Notes: generated from the letters alone by a model not told the origin. DNA of 64,000 nucleotides from Streptomyces sp. NBC_00539 (GCF_036346105.1 NZ_CP107811.1:6157501-6221500); one strand, 5' to 3'. Shown: positions 42,057-51,217, numbered from the stretch's first letter. Made by a program: numbers and translations.

Positions 42057-42854
42057 TCAGCCGTCGCCTGCGCGGCGGGCCAGGGGAGTGGTTACCGCCG
42101 AGTTGCTCACGCTGAAGGTGACGCTGCCCGCACGGTAGCGGTCGTCGGACCACTCGATCGGGCGGCCGGTGCGGGTGGCCGAGACGTGACGTTGCCGCAG
42201 CAGCGGGCTGCCGCGCCGCAGTTCCAGCAGCCGCGCGTCCTCACTGCCCGCCGGAAGCGCGTCGATGAGGTGCTCGCCGTACTGGGCGACCACCCCCCAG
42301 TCCCTGGCCAGCCCGTCCATCACCGAGCGGCAGTCCTCGGCCATCGCCTCGACCGCCGCCGCGACGCAGTCCGCGTAGGCCGTCCGCTCCACCATCACCG
42401 GCTCCCCGTCGAGCCGCCGCAGCCGCAGCACGGCGAGGACCTCCGCACCCGGGGCCACCGCCAGCCGCTCCGCCTCCTCCGCCGTGGCGGGGCGGCGGAC
42501 CCGGGACAGGAAGCGGCTCGACACCTCATGGCCCAGCCCCTCCGCCCACTGCGCGAAGCTGTTCAACTCGCTGAAGCTGTGCTTGCGCTCCTGCCGCAGC
42601 ACGATCCGCCGCGCACCCTGCCGCGAGCCGATCAGCCCCTCCGCCGCGAGCGTGGCCACCGCCTGGCGGACCGTCCCGCGCGACGCCGACCAGCGGGCGG
42701 CCAGGTCGCTCTCCGAAGGCAGCCGCGCCCCGACCGGGTACTCGCCGCCCAGGATGGCCGCGCGCAGAGCCTCGGCGATCTCCAGATATCTGATGCTGCC
42801 CACGCGACTGCCACGCCCCCTCGCCGAACCGACCGGTATGCCACTCATGATCAT
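42057..42854 (-). CDS. GntR-family (HutC/UTRA) transcriptional regulator of the ABC operon
   Basis: 265 aa. The winged helix is YLEIAEALRAAILGGEYPVG followed by LPSESDLAARWSASRGTVRQ and AVATLAAEGLIGSRQGARRI. The effector part is a UTRA domain (FAQWAEGLGHEVSSRFLSRV, VMVERTAYADCVAAAVEAM, LLRQRHVSATRTGRPIEWSD). Such regulators bind palindromic sites and release them when the transported ligand or its phosphorylated form binds. It is divergent from the ABC importer at 43022, with a perfect palindrome between the two. Start ATG at 42854 has AGGG upstream. Confidence 0.92.
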   Translation of the reverse strand: MIMSGIPVGSARGRGSRVGSIRYLEIAEALRAAILGGEYPVGARLPSESDLAARWSASRGTVRQAVATLAAEGLIGSRQGARRIVLRQERKHSFSELNSFAQWAEGLGHEVSSRFLSRVRRPATAEEAERLAVAPGAEVLAVLRLRRLDGEPVMVERTAYADCVAAAVEAMAEDCRSVMDGLARDWGVVAQYGEHLIDALPAGSEDARLLELRRGSPLLRQRHVSATRTGRPIEWSDDRYRAGSVTFSVSNSAVTTPLARRAGDG

Positions 42855-42969
42855 TGAACCCTGTCTTGTCACGCCCTCTTCCGGTCAATCTCCGCTCTTC
42901 CTCGAGCCGTGCGCCCCGGGACAGGCCCCGTTCACCGTCCGTACAGCGGACCCGGGCGAACTGGAGCCA

Positions 42970-42985
42970 ACTTGTTCAGACAAGT
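42970..42985. promoter_or_regulatory. candidate GntR operator
   Basis: ACTTGT-TCAG-ACAAGT: a perfect inverted repeat with 6-base arms and a 4-base spacer, 37 bases upstream of the importer start. ACTTGTnnnnACAAGT-like palindromes are usual for GntR/HutC regulators, and no other such repeat is seen in this gap. Confidence 0.6.
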
Positions 42986-43021
42986 GAAACCCCCTGTCAG
43001 GTTCTTTCTCTGGGAGAGACC

Positions 43022-44191
43022 GTGCTCAGTTCCTCCGCCCGTCGCGGTGCGGCCGTTCTGCTCGGCGCCGCCGTCCTCACCACGCTCAGCGCGTGTGGTG
43101 CCGCCCCCGACCAGCAGTCCGCCGGTGCCACCGGCGACGCCACGGGCAAGGTCCAGCCGGGCGCGGCCGCCTCGGTCGCCGACTTCGGCGGCATGGAGGG
43201 CCTCGTCGCCGCCGCCGAGAAGGAGGGCCGGCTCAATGTGATCGCGCTGCCCGCCGACTGGGCGAACTACGGCGAGATGCTCAAGGCCTTCCAGGCCAAG
43301 TACCCGAAGATCAAGGTCGGCAGCGAGAACCCGGACGCCTCCAGCGCCGACGAGATCGCCGCGGTCAAGTCCCGCAAGGGCCAGGAGCGCGCCCCCGACG
43401 TCCTGGACCTCGGCATCGCCTTCGCCCGCAGCGGCGCGAGCGAGAACCTCTTCGCCCCGTACAAGGTCACCGCCTGGGACAAGATCCCCGGGTCGCAGAA
43501 GGACGCCGACGGCCGCTGGTACAACGACTACGGCGGCTACGTCTCGATCGGCTGCGACGCCGCGAAGATCCCCACCTGCCCGCAGACCTTCGCCGACCTG
43601 CTCAAGCCCGAGTACAAGGGCAAGGTCGCCCTCAACGGCAACCCCACCAAGTCCGGTTCGGCGTTCGGCGGCGTCTATGCGGCCGCCCTCGCCAACAAGG
43701 GGTCCTTCGGCGACATCCAGCCGGGCATCGACTTCTTCGGGCAGCTCCGCAAGAGCGGGAACTTCATCCCGGTCGAGTCCACCCCGGCCACCGTCGAGAA
43801 GGGCGAGACGCCCATCTCCATCGACTGGGACTACCTGAACGCCGGCTACGCCGAGCAGTTCAAGGGCAAGGGCGTCGACTGGAAGGTCGCCGTCCCCACC
43901 GACGGCGTCTACGCCCAGTACTACTCCCAGGCCATCAACAAGGACGCACCGAACCCGGCGGCCGCCCGCCTGTGGATGGAGTTCCTCTACAGCGCCCAAG
44001 GCCAGAACCTGTGGCTCAAGGGACACGCCCGCCCGGTGCTCCTTCCCGCCATGACCCAGGACGGCACCGCCGACAAGGACGCCGTCACCAGGCTCCCGCA
44101 GGTCCAGGGCACCCCCGAGTTCCCCGCCTCCACCGAACTCGACAAGGCCAAGGCCACGCTCGCCGAGAAGTGGGACAAGGCCCTCTCCTGA
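43022..44191 (+). CDS. ABC importer substrate-binding lipoprotein
   Basis: 389 aa. A lipoprotein signal (AAVLLGAAVLTTLSACG) anchors it to the outside of the membrane. GRLNVIALPADWANYGEMLK, KAFQAKYPKIKV, and YVSIGCDAAKIP-type sequences fit type-2 periplasmic binding proteins that carry polyamine, iron or phosphonate compounds. NYGEMLKAF and SIDWDYLNAGYAEQF line the pocket. An HAD phosphatase at the operon end suggests a phosphorylated or phosphonate ligand, but this is inference. GTG with GGGAGAG upstream is chosen; TGATG couples it to the permease. Confidence 0.88.
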   Translation: MLSSSARRGAAVLLGAAVLTTLSACGAAPDQQSAGATGDATGKVQPGAAASVADFGGMEGLVAAAEKEGRLNVIALPADWANYGEMLKAFQAKYPKIKVGSENPDASSADEIAAVKSRKGQERAPDVLDLGIAFARSGASENLFAPYKVTAWDKIPGSQKDADGRWYNDYGGYVSIGCDAAKIPTCPQTFADLLKPEYKGKVALNGNPTKSGSAFGGVYAAALANKGSFGDIQPGIDFFGQLRKSGNFIPVESTPATVEKGETPISIDWDYLNAGYAEQFKGKGVDWKVAVPTDGVYAQYYSQAINKDAPNPAAARLWMEFLYSAQGQNLWLKGHARPVLLPAMTQDGTADKDAVTRLPQVQGTPEFPASTELDKAKATLAEKWDKALS

Positions 44192-45075
44192 TGTCTGCCC
44201 CCACTCCCACCCACACGATCGGGACCGCCGGCGGCAACCGTCGCCGGCGGCGCGGCCCGCGCACCTGGCTCGCCGTCCTCCCGCTCCTCGCCTTCACCGG
44301 ACTCTGCTTCGGCATCCCGCTCGGCGCCCTCGCCTTCGGCGCCGTCACCAGCACCGACGCCACGACCGGCGCCACGCGCCTGACCGGCGAGCACCTCGCG
44401 CGCTCCCTCCAGGGCCCCTACCTCGGCTCCCTGATCGGCAGCGTCCAGCTGTCCGCCCTCACCGCGCTGACCGGCGGAGTGCTCGGCGTCCTCACCGCCC
44501 AGGCCGTGGTCACCTCCCGATTCGCCGCCCTGACCGCCTCGGGGGTGCTCGCCAACTTCGGCGGCGTCCCGCTCGCCTTCGCGTTCATCGCGACCGTCGG
44601 CATCTCCGGGGTCCTCACCCGGCTCGCCGACCTGACGGGCCTCGGCTGGAACCTGTACTCCTTCACCGGCCTGACCGTGGTCTACCTCTACTTCCTCATC
44701 CCGCTGATGGTGCTCGTCATCGTCCCGGCGCTGGACGGCCTGCGCCCGCAGTGGCGCGAAGCCGCCCGGAACAACGGGGCGAGCGGGTGGCAGTTCTGGC
44801 GCCACGTCGGCCTGCCGGTGCTCGCGCCCTCCCTGCTCGGCGGGTTCGTCCTGCTCTTCGGCACCGCGTTCGCCGCGCACGCCACGGCCGCCGCGCTCGT
44901 CGGCGGTTCCGTACCGCTGGTCACCTTGAAGATCGCCGACGCCCTGTCCGGCAACGTCCTCACCGGCCAGGAGAACGTGGCGCTCGCCCTCGGCCTCGAC
45001 ATGATCCTGATCGCCGGCCTGGTCATGGCGGTCTACCTGCCCCTCCAGCGACGGAGCGCCCGATGGCTGCGATGA
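44191..45075 (+). CDS. ABC importer permease 1
   Basis: 294 aa with about six membrane spans (TWLAVLPLLAFTGLCFGIPL, GVLANFGGVPLAFAFIATVG, LTVVYLYFLIPLMVLVIV, and others). The EAA loop that contacts the ATPase is EAARNNGASGWQFWRHVG followed by LPVLAPSL. It overlaps the binding-protein gene by TGATG and the second permease by ATGA. Confidence 0.92.
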   Translation: MSAPTPTHTIGTAGGNRRRRRGPRTWLAVLPLLAFTGLCFGIPLGALAFGAVTSTDATTGATRLTGEHLARSLQGPYLGSLIGSVQLSALTALTGGVLGVLTAQAVVTSRFAALTASGVLANFGGVPLAFAFIATVGISGVLTRLADLTGLGWNLYSFTGLTVVYLYFLIPLMVLVIVPALDGLRPQWREAARNNGASGWQFWRHVGLPVLAPSLLGGFVLLFGTAFAAHATAAALVGGSVPLVTLKIADALSGNVLTGQENVALALGLDMILIAGLVMAVYLPLQRRSARWLR

Positions 45076-45983
45076 CCCCGGCCGTGCCGCAGACGGACGC
45101 ACCCGAAGCGGCCCCGGTACCCCGGGCCGCCGCACCCCGGGCCGCCCGCCGCCCCCGCGTCTGGCGCGGAGCCGTACTCGCGCTCGCGGGCGCGTACTTC
45201 CTCACCCCGCTGATCGCCTCCTTCGTCTTCACCGTGCACGTGCCCGGCCGGGGCATCGGCTTCGAGGCGTACACCGAGCTGCTCGGCGCCGACGGCTTCA
45301 CCGAGAGCCTGCTGCTGTCCCTGAGCCTGGCCGCCGCCACCATCGCGCTGTCGCTGCTCCTCGCGGTGCCCGCGTTGGTCGCCGTGCGGATCGGCTCGCC
45401 GAAACTGCGCCCCGTCGTGGAGGTGGCGTGCATGCTGCCGCTGGTGGTGCCGCCCATCGCCCTGGTCACCGGCATCACCACCGTGCTGCGCTGGGGGCCC
45501 GAGCACCTCTCGCGGACCCCGCTCTACCAGACCTTCATCGCCGTCCAGGACGAGCGGTTCCCCGTCGTCCTCGTCCTCGCGTACACGGTGCTGGCGCTGC
45601 CCTTCGTCTACCGCTCCCTCGACTCGGGTCTGCGCGCCATCGACGTGCCCACCCTCGCGGAAGCCGCCCGCAGTTGCGGCGCGAGCTGGCCGTAGGTGGT
45701 CCTGCGCGTCCTGCTGCCGAACCTGCGGGGCTCGCTCGCCGGAGCCGCCTTCCTCACCCTGGCGCTGGTGCTCGGCGAGTTCACCATCGCCTCCCTCCTG
45801 GGCTTCCGTCCCTTCGCGGTGTGGATCGTCTCCATCTCCGGCGCCCAGGCCCGGATGTCGGTGGCCGTCTCCCTCCTCAGCCTGATGATCACCTGGATGC
45901 TGCTGCTCGTCCTCTCGCGTGCCGGAACCGGCCCCTCCGTGGCGGCCTCCGCGCCCGTCACCACCTCCCGCAAGGAGTCCTGA
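45072..45983 (+). pseudogene. ABC importer permease 2, interrupted by an in-frame TAG stop
   Basis: The frame starts at 45072 (ATGA overlap) and encodes a normal permease (RVWRGAVLALAGAYFLTPLI, VACMLPLVVPPIALVTGITT) up to the EAA loop EAARSCGASWP, then reads TAG at 45693-45695. Immediately after, in the same frame, VVLRVLLPNLRGSLAGAAFL completes the EAA loop and the last spans, up to TGA at 45983. One C-to-T change (CAG, Gln) would explain it. So either this is a broken gene, a sequencing error, a read-through codon, or two polypeptides. The rest of the operon looks intact, which argues for a very recent event or error. Confidence 0.88.
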
Positions 45984-45988
45984 CCCGC

Positions 45989-47092
45989 ATGTCCACCACC
46001 CTTCCCGCGGCCCGGAAGCCGGCGGGCACGACGGCCGCCGGCGCAGCCGCGGGCGCGCGCCTGGAGTTCCGCGGCCTGCGCCGCACGTTCGGCTCCACCG
46101 TCGCCCTCGACGGACTGGACCTGACGATCGCACCCGGTGAGCTCATCGCCCTGCTCGGCCCGTCCGGCTGCGGCAAAACCACCGCGCTGCGCGTCGTCGC
46201 CGGCTTCGAGCAGCCCGACGCCGGCGAGGTCCTGGTAGACGGCCAGGACATCACCGCGGTGCCGGCCAACCGCCGAGACGCCGGGATGGTCTTCCAGTCG
46301 TACAGTCTCTTCCCCAACCTCAGCGCCCGCGACAACGTCGCCTTCGGCCTGCGCGTGCGCAAGGTCGGCGCGGCGCAGCGCCACGAACGGGCGGCCGAAC
46401 TCCTGGACCTCGTCGGACTGCCCGACCACGGTGACCGCTACCCGCACCAGATGTCGGGGGGCCAGCAGCAGCGCGTCGCGCTGGCCCGCGCCCTGGCCCT
46501 GCGCCCGCGGGTGCTGCTGCTCGACGAGCCGCTGTCCGCCCTGGACGCCAAGGTACGGGCGAACCTGCGCGAGGAGATCCGCCGTCTCCAGTCGTCGCTC
46601 GGCATCACCACCGTGTTCGTCACGCACGACCAGGAGGAGGCCCTGTCGATGGCCGACCGGGTCGCCGTGCTGAACGCAGGGAAGCTCGAACAGTGCGCCG
46701 CTCCCGCCGAGCTGTACGAGCGGCCCGCGACCGCCTTCGTCGCCGGGTTCGTCGGCACCATGAACCGGCTGCCGGGCCGGCTCACGGGCTCCGGGACCGT
46801 GGAAGTCCTGGGCGCCCGCCTGCCCGTGGACGGCCCCGTGCCCGCGGGACCGGACGTCCAGGTGCTGGTGCGGCCCGAGAACGTCACCGCGACCGCCGAC
46901 CCGGACGGCACGGCCACCGTCGTCTCCGCCTCCTTCTTCGGCGCCGTCACCCGCCTCCACCTCGACCTGCCGGGCGGCGAGCCGATCAAGGCGGACCTGC
47001 CCTCGCGCGCGGCGGGCGACCTGGTTCCCGGGGCGCGGGCGGCCGTCGGCCTGGCCGAGCGGTCCGTTCTCGTCGTGGCGAGCGCCGCATGA
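45989..47092 (+). CDS. ABC importer ATP-binding protein
   Basis: 367 aa. Walker A LLGPSGCGKTTALRVVAGFE, Q-loop VFQSYSLFPNLSARDN, signature MSGGQQQRVALARALA, Walker B VLLLDEPLSALDAKVR and switch His VFVTHDQEEALSMADR are intact. A C-terminal TOBE-like domain (PVDGPVPAGPDVQVLVRPEN, LHLDLPGGEPIKADL) is present, as in importers of the spermidine/iron/phosphonate type. Located five bases after the broken permease and ATGA-coupled to the HAD gene. Confidence 0.95.
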   Translation: MSTTLPAARKPAGTTAAGAAAGARLEFRGLRRTFGSTVALDGLDLTIAPGELIALLGPSGCGKTTALRVVAGFEQPDAGEVLVDGQDITAVPANRRDAGMVFQSYSLFPNLSARDNVAFGLRVRKVGAAQRHERAAELLDLVGLPDHGDRYPHQMSGGQQQRVALARALALRPRVLLLDEPLSALDAKVRANLREEIRRLQSSLGITTVFVTHDQEEALSMADRVAVLNAGKLEQCAAPAELYERPATAFVAGFVGTMNRLPGRLTGSGTVEVLGARLPVDGPVPAGPDVQVLVRPENVTATADPDGTATVVSASFFGAVTRLHLDLPGGEPIKADLPSRAAGDLVPGARAAVGLAERSVLVVASAA

Positions 47093-47754
47093 GCGCCCTC
47101 GCCGCGGTCCTGTTCGACATGGACGGCACCCTCGTCGACACCGAGGGCCTGTGGTGGGAGACCACCGAGGAGACCGCAGCCGGCCTCGGTCACCGGCTGG
47201 GCGACGCCGACGCGCCGGAGGTCGTCGGCCGGGCGGTGGAGGACACCTCCGCCCACCTCGTACGGGTCTGCGGCGCGGGCGACGCCGAGGAGGTGGGCGC
47301 CGCGCTCACCGAAGGGTTCCTGCGCCGGGTGCGGGCCGGAGCGCCGCCGCGCCCGGGCGCACGGCGGCTGCTGAGCGCCCTAGAGGCCCGGGGAGTCCCC
47401 TTCGCGCTGGTCAGCGCCTCCCCCCGGCTGGTCGTGGACGCGGTGCTCGAAGGCCCGCTGGCCGGGGTCCCGTTCGCCCACACCGTCTCGGCCGACGACA
47501 CCACACTGACCAAGCCGCACCCGGACCCCTACCGGGCGGCCGCCGAGCGGCTCGGCGTCGCCCCGGCCGGCTGCGTCGCCGTGGAGGACTCCCCGGACGG
47601 CGCGGCCTCCGGGGAGGCCGCCGGCTGTGCGGTACTGGTGGTGCCGTCCCTGCTGCCGGTGCCGCGCTCCCCGGCGCGTACCTTTGCCCGGACCCTGGAG
47701 GACGTCACCGTGGACGTCCTGCGGGAGTGCCTGACCCGGCGTCCGCCCGCCTGA
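47089..47754 (+). CDS. HAD-superfamily phosphatase (beta-phosphoglucomutase-like)
   Basis: 221 aa. Motif I LFDMDGTLVDTEGLWWETTE supplies the nucleophile Asp; motif II FALVSASPR; motif III Lys in TLTKPHPDPYRAAAERLG; motif IV VAVEDSPDGAASGEAAG. It belongs to the subfamily I with a four-helix cap. Being the last gene of the importer operon, it may dephosphorylate the imported compound or hydrolyse a phosphonate derivative. The real substrate is not known. Confidence 0.9.
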   Translation: MSALAAVLFDMDGTLVDTEGLWWETTEETAAGLGHRLGDADAPEVVGRAVEDTSAHLVRVCGAGDAEEVGAALTEGFLRRVRAGAPPRPGARRLLSALEARGVPFALVSASPRLVVDAVLEGPLAGVPFAHTVSADDTTLTKPHPDPYRAAAERLGVAPAGCVAVEDSPDGAASGEAAGCAVLVVPSLLPVPRSPARTFARTLEDVTVDVLRECLTRRPPA

Positions 47755-47793
47755 CGGGACCCGGACCGGGCCGGGGCCGCAGGGGCGCGCGCA

Positions 47794-48273
47794 TCACGCG
47801 CAGAGGTCGAGGATCTCCACCACGCCCTTCGCGTACGCGCCGGTCACCGAGCCGGGGGCGTACGCGGCCTCGCGGCGCAGCGTGGGCAGGGCGGTGCGGA
47901 TGAACGCGGCGCACTGCCCGTACAGGCCGGCCTCATGGGAGCCGCCGTCGTCCTCCGTACCCAGCAGGGCGAGCAGCGTCCACAGCAGGGCCTCCCGGGT
48001 GGTCTCCCTGGGCGGTCCCGCCGCCCACACGGCCATCAGCACACCGCACGCGGCCGGGGCGGGCGGCTGGAGCCTGGCGGGCGTGAAGACGTGCCCCGCC
48101 AGGGCGTGGAAGGCGGCCGGGTGCCCTTCGGCCGCGTCCCACAGCACGTCCTGGAGATGACCGGCGGAACGCCCGCAGCCGCACGGGATGGACTCCCAGT
48201 CGTGCCGCGCGATCTCGGCCTCCACCGCCTCCGGTACCAGCGGGCTGCGCAGCGGCTTGTCCGTCCGTTTCAT
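47794..48273 (-). CDS. hypothetical protein (159 aa)
   Basis: MKRTDKPLRSPLVPEAVEAE, then ARHDWESIPCGCGRSAGHLQ with a CGC motif, DVLWDAAEGHPAAFHALAGH, and ALLWTLLALLGTEDDGGSHE near the middle. It is a helical protein with no signal peptide. I do not recognise the family. It is transcribed leftward toward the convergent HAD gene (40 bases apart) and is divergent from the DUF2330 gene. Confidence 0.68.
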   Translation of the reverse strand: MKRTDKPLRSPLVPEAVEAEIARHDWESIPCGCGRSAGHLQDVLWDAAEGHPAAFHALAGHVFTPARLQPPAPAACGVLMAVWAAGPPRETTREALLWTLLALLGTEDDGGSHEAGLYGQCAAFIRTALPTLRREAAYAPGSVTGAYAKGVVEILDLCA

Positions 48274-48367
48274 GGCGCAATTATGAGATCTCCAAGCGCG
48301 GCCGTACCAGAGGGCGAGGAACCGGATCCGCAGGCCGGTCGTCCCAGACGCCGTGTGGAACGTGAAG

Positions 48368-49450
48368 ATGAGACGAAGAGTCCTGACCTTGCTGTTCGCG
48401 CTGCTCGCGACGCAGCTGGGGTCCCTGGTGGGTCCGGCCTACGCGTGCGGCTGCGGAGCGATGATCCCCGACGGTTTCTCCCGGATCGGCGTGCAACGGG
48501 AGACCTCCGTCGTGCGCTGGGACGGCCGGACCGAACAGATCGTGATGCGGTTCAGGGTCGACGGCGACGCGAAGAAGGCCGCCTGGATCATGCCCGTGCC
48601 CGGGCGCGCCACGGTCGAACTCGGCAAGGCGGAACTCTTCACCGACCTCGGCCGGCTCACCGTGCCCGAGCGCAGGACCCGCAGCTACTTCTGGCCGCGC
48701 GAGGCGGACTGGCCCTTCTCCTCCGGTTCCCGTGACGGAGTGGGCGCCGCGATGCCCGGCGCCCCGTCCGTGGGCGTCGTCGGCCGCGAACAGCTCGGCG
48801 ACTTCGACGTCGCGCGGCTGACGGCCACCGACCCCGATGCCCTCGAGCGCTGGCTGGAGACCAACGGCTTCAAGCTGCCGGACCGGCTCTCCACGGAGCT
48901 GCGGCCGTACGTCGACCAGAAGTGGGAGTACGTAGCGGTCCGCCTCGCCCCGCGCGACCGGACCAAGGCGCTGCGCGGAGACCTCGACCCGCTGCGGATC
49001 CGCTTCGACAGCGACCGGCTCGTCTACCCGATGCGGCTCTCCCGGATGGCCCAGGCCGCCCAGTCGCTCGGGCTGTACGTCCTGGCCGCACACCGGATGG
49101 AGCCGCTCTCCCCGATCGGCGGAGCCGCGCCGAAGGTGGCCTTCGCCGGGACCATCACCCCGCAGGGCCCCGTGGCGGAACTCACCGGCTCCGCCGCGCC
49201 GGTGTTCCTGACGGCGATCGAGCAGGAGTTCCCCGAGCCGTCCCGCATCGACGGCGACCACGAACTGCGCGCCACCGCCAAGGACACCCCGTACCGGCGG
49301 GCCGTCTACCACGACGAACTCCTCACCGTCGGCGGTGTCCCGGCCTGGCTCCTCACGGTGGCGGGAGCCCTCACCGCAGCCGTCGCCGTCCTCCTCGGCC
49401 GGGTCCTCAGCCGTCGCGGGGCCAGGCGGCGCAGCACCCGGGCTGCTTAG
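48368..49450 (+). CDS. DUF2330 domain secreted/membrane protein
   Basis: About 360 aa. A signal peptide (MRRRVLTLLFALLATQLGSL, cleavage near AYA-CGCG) and a C-terminal membrane span with a basic tail (AWLLTVAGALTAAVAVLLGR) make it an extracellular domain anchored at its end. The DUF2330 core has ACGCGAMIPDGFSRIGVQRE, EQIVMRFRVDGDAKKAAWIM and WYVPVP-like PVPGRATVELG. Two Cys in the CGCG motif are typical. Function is not known. ATG at 48368 is picked for the signal; GTG at 48353 and 48362 are alternatives. Confidence 0.85.
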   Translation: MRRRVLTLLFALLATQLGSLVGPAYACGCGAMIPDGFSRIGVQRETSVVRWDGRTEQIVMRFRVDGDAKKAAWIMPVPGRATVELGKAELFTDLGRLTVPERRTRSYFWPREADWPFSSGSRDGVGAAMPGAPSVGVVGREQLGDFDVARLTATDPDALERWLETNGFKLPDRLSTELRPYVDQKWEYVAVRLAPRDRTKALRGDLDPLRIRFDSDRLVYPMRLSRMAQAAQSLGLYVLAAHRMEPLSPIGGAAPKVAFAGTITPQGPVAELTGSAAPVFLTAIEQEFPEPSRIDGDHELRATAKDTPYRRAVYHDELLTVGGVPAWLLTVAGALTAAVAVLLGRVLSRRGARRRSTRAA

Positions 49451-49460
49451 AGAGCCGGCG

Positions 49461-50273
49461 TCATCCGGCCCTGCGCAGGGCCAGCGCCGCCAGGGCCTCC
49501 GGGGCGCCGGTGCGGCCCCGCAGGCCCGGGAAGGCGTTGACGTCCACGATCAGCGGAGTGCCGTCGCCGGTGTCGAGGAAGTCCACCCCGTAGACGTCCA
49601 GCGCGAAGACCTCGCCCACACGGAGCGTCAACTCCGCCCAGTGAGGAGGCGGTGCGGTCCGGGAACGGGCGGGTTCCGCGTCCTGCCGGACGAGCTCCGA
49701 GCGCCGTAGCCCCGCGAAGACCCGGTCGCCGATGGCGTACATCTTGTGGTCCCAGCCGTTGTTGGCGGCGAAGGCCTGCACCACCACCGGCTCCTCTCCC
49801 CACCCCGCCGACAGCTCCCGCAGCCGCGCCGCGTCGTCGACCCGCGCCACCAGGTCGCCCTTGCGGCTGCGCCGGCTCTTGACCACGACCGGCCAGGGCA
49901 GCCCCGGCAGGCCCGGGCCGTCGCCGGCCTGCAGGGCCAGCCGGTCCAGCGAAGGGAAGGCCGTGGTCGCGGCGAAGGGCAGCCCGGCCCGGCGGGCCAG
50001 CTCCGCCATGCCCCTGCGGTCCTGGCAGCGCTCCGTGGCCGCCGCGGTGTTCACCACCGGCGCGCCCCGCCGCTCAAGGGCCCGTGCCAGCTCCAGCGCC
50101 CGGGGATCGCGGGCCTTGAGGAGGTACACGTCGGCCCGCACCCGGCCCGCCACCGCCTCCGCGTCCGGATCCCGCGGATCGAGCACCACCACCTCGTGCG
50201 CGGGGGCCAGCGCGGCGGCCGCCCCGGCCAGCAGGGGATGCCCGGCGTCCGGGGTGATCAGGCCGACCCTCAC
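49461..50273 (-). CDS. ATP-grasp protein (RimK-like), second of a tandem pair
   Basis: 270 aa. MRVGLITPDAGHPLLAGAAA and ALELARALERRGAPVVNTAA form the N-terminal domain. WPVVVKSRRSRKGDLVAR, VVVQAFAANNGWDHKMYAIG, GVDFLDTGDGTPLIVDVNAF and PGLRGRTGAP are the ATP-grasp core with the metal-binding DVN. It would join an acyl-phosphate to an amine or phosphorylate a substrate. ATGA coupling with the gene upstream (50270-51169) implies that the two act together. No precursor peptide is seen nearby. Confidence 0.88.
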   Translation of the reverse strand: MRVGLITPDAGHPLLAGAAAALAPAHEVVVLDPRDPDAEAVAGRVRADVYLLKARDPRALELARALERRGAPVVNTAAATERCQDRRGMAELARRAGLPFAATTAFPSLDRLALQAGDGPGLPGLPWPVVVKSRRSRKGDLVARVDDAARLRELSAGWGEEPVVVQAFAANNGWDHKMYAIGDRVFAGLRRSELVRQDAEPARSRTAPPPHWAELTLRVGEVFALDVYGVDFLDTGDGTPLIVDVNAFPGLRGRTGAPEALAALALRRAG

Positions 50274-51169
50274 GCGCCGTCACCCGCCCGGGCCGCAACC
50301 TGCGCCGGGATGGACACGTGGAGCCCCTCCGTCCGCGGGGGCGGGATCGGCGCCGCGCCACCGTTGCGGGACAGGTCCAGCACGGCCCGGGCCACGCGGG
50401 CCGCGGCCTCGGGCACCTGACGGAAGCTCGGGAAGTCGTTCACGTCCACCACCACCGGCCCGTCGGGGCCCAGCAGCACGTCCAGTCCGTACAGGTCGAG
50501 CCCGTACACCACGCCGACCTGCGCGGCGATCGCGGCCACCTCGGCGGGCAGCGGCACCCGCCGCTCGCGCACGGAGCGGTCCGGGTGCATGGGGGAGCAC
50601 CGTTCGGTGGCGAACAGTTCCCCGCCCACGCAGTACACCTTGATGTCGATACCGGAGTTGGGCACGTACGGCTGCGCTATGAGCATGCCCTCGCCGGCCA
50701 GCCGGGGCAGCAGCGCGGCGAGCCGGTCGGGGGAGGCCACCAGGTGCACCGCCCGGCCGGAGCTGCCGTCGGCGGGCTTGACGACCAGGGGGTACTCGGA
50801 CGCCGGGACCTCCGCGAGCAGCTCGGGGCGCGCCACGGCGTACGTGGGCGGCAGCGGGAGGCCCCGGGCGCGACCGATGGCGGCGGCCAGCGCCTTGTCC
50901 CGTACGCCGCGGATCGAGCGGGCGTCGTTGACGGTGGTCATCCCGGTCGCCGCGGCCGCTTCGAGCAGGGTCAGACCGGGGCCACCGGACACCGTCTTGA
51001 GCACCCAGGCGTCGTGTACCCCGGACCGCACCAGGTCGGTCATGCGCAACAGCGAGCCGCCCGGCCGCAGCACGTCCACCTGGTGGCCCCACGCGCTCAG
51101 TTGCCGGATCACCTCGTTCGGCATGCCGTCGTGGCGGTAGTGCTCCTCCACCAGGAAGCAGAGCCTCAT
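50270..51169 (-). CDS. ATP-grasp protein (RimK-like), first of a tandem pair
   Basis: 299 aa. MRLCFLVEEHYRHDGMPNEV and LSAWGHQVDVLRPGGSLLRM are the N-terminal Rossmann-like domain; PLVVKPADGSSGRAVHLVAS is the ATP lid, MLIAQPYVPNSGIDIKVYCV and DLYGLDVLLGPDGPVVVDVN then DFPSF complete the ATP-grasp fold. It is about 30% like its neighbour by eye, with the same order of motifs, so they could form a heterodimer or act in sequence. GGGGAAGG precedes the ATG. A 12-bp palindrome lies 50 bases upstream. Confidence 0.88.
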   Translation of the reverse strand: MRLCFLVEEHYRHDGMPNEVIRQLSAWGHQVDVLRPGGSLLRMTDLVRSGVHDAWVLKTVSGGPGLTLLEAAAATGMTTVNDARSIRGVRDKALAAAIGRARGLPLPPTYAVARPELLAEVPASEYPLVVKPADGSSGRAVHLVASPDRLAALLPRLAGEGMLIAQPYVPNSGIDIKVYCVGGELFATERCSPMHPDRSVRERRVPLPAEVAAIAAQVGVVYGLDLYGLDVLLGPDGPVVVDVNDFPSFRQVPEAAARVARAVLDLSRNGGAAPIPPPRTEGLHVSIPAQVAARAGDGA

Positions 51170-51217
51170 GGACCTTCCCCATATTTTCCGGACGTCCGCC
51201 GATCCCGCCCGGCGAGT

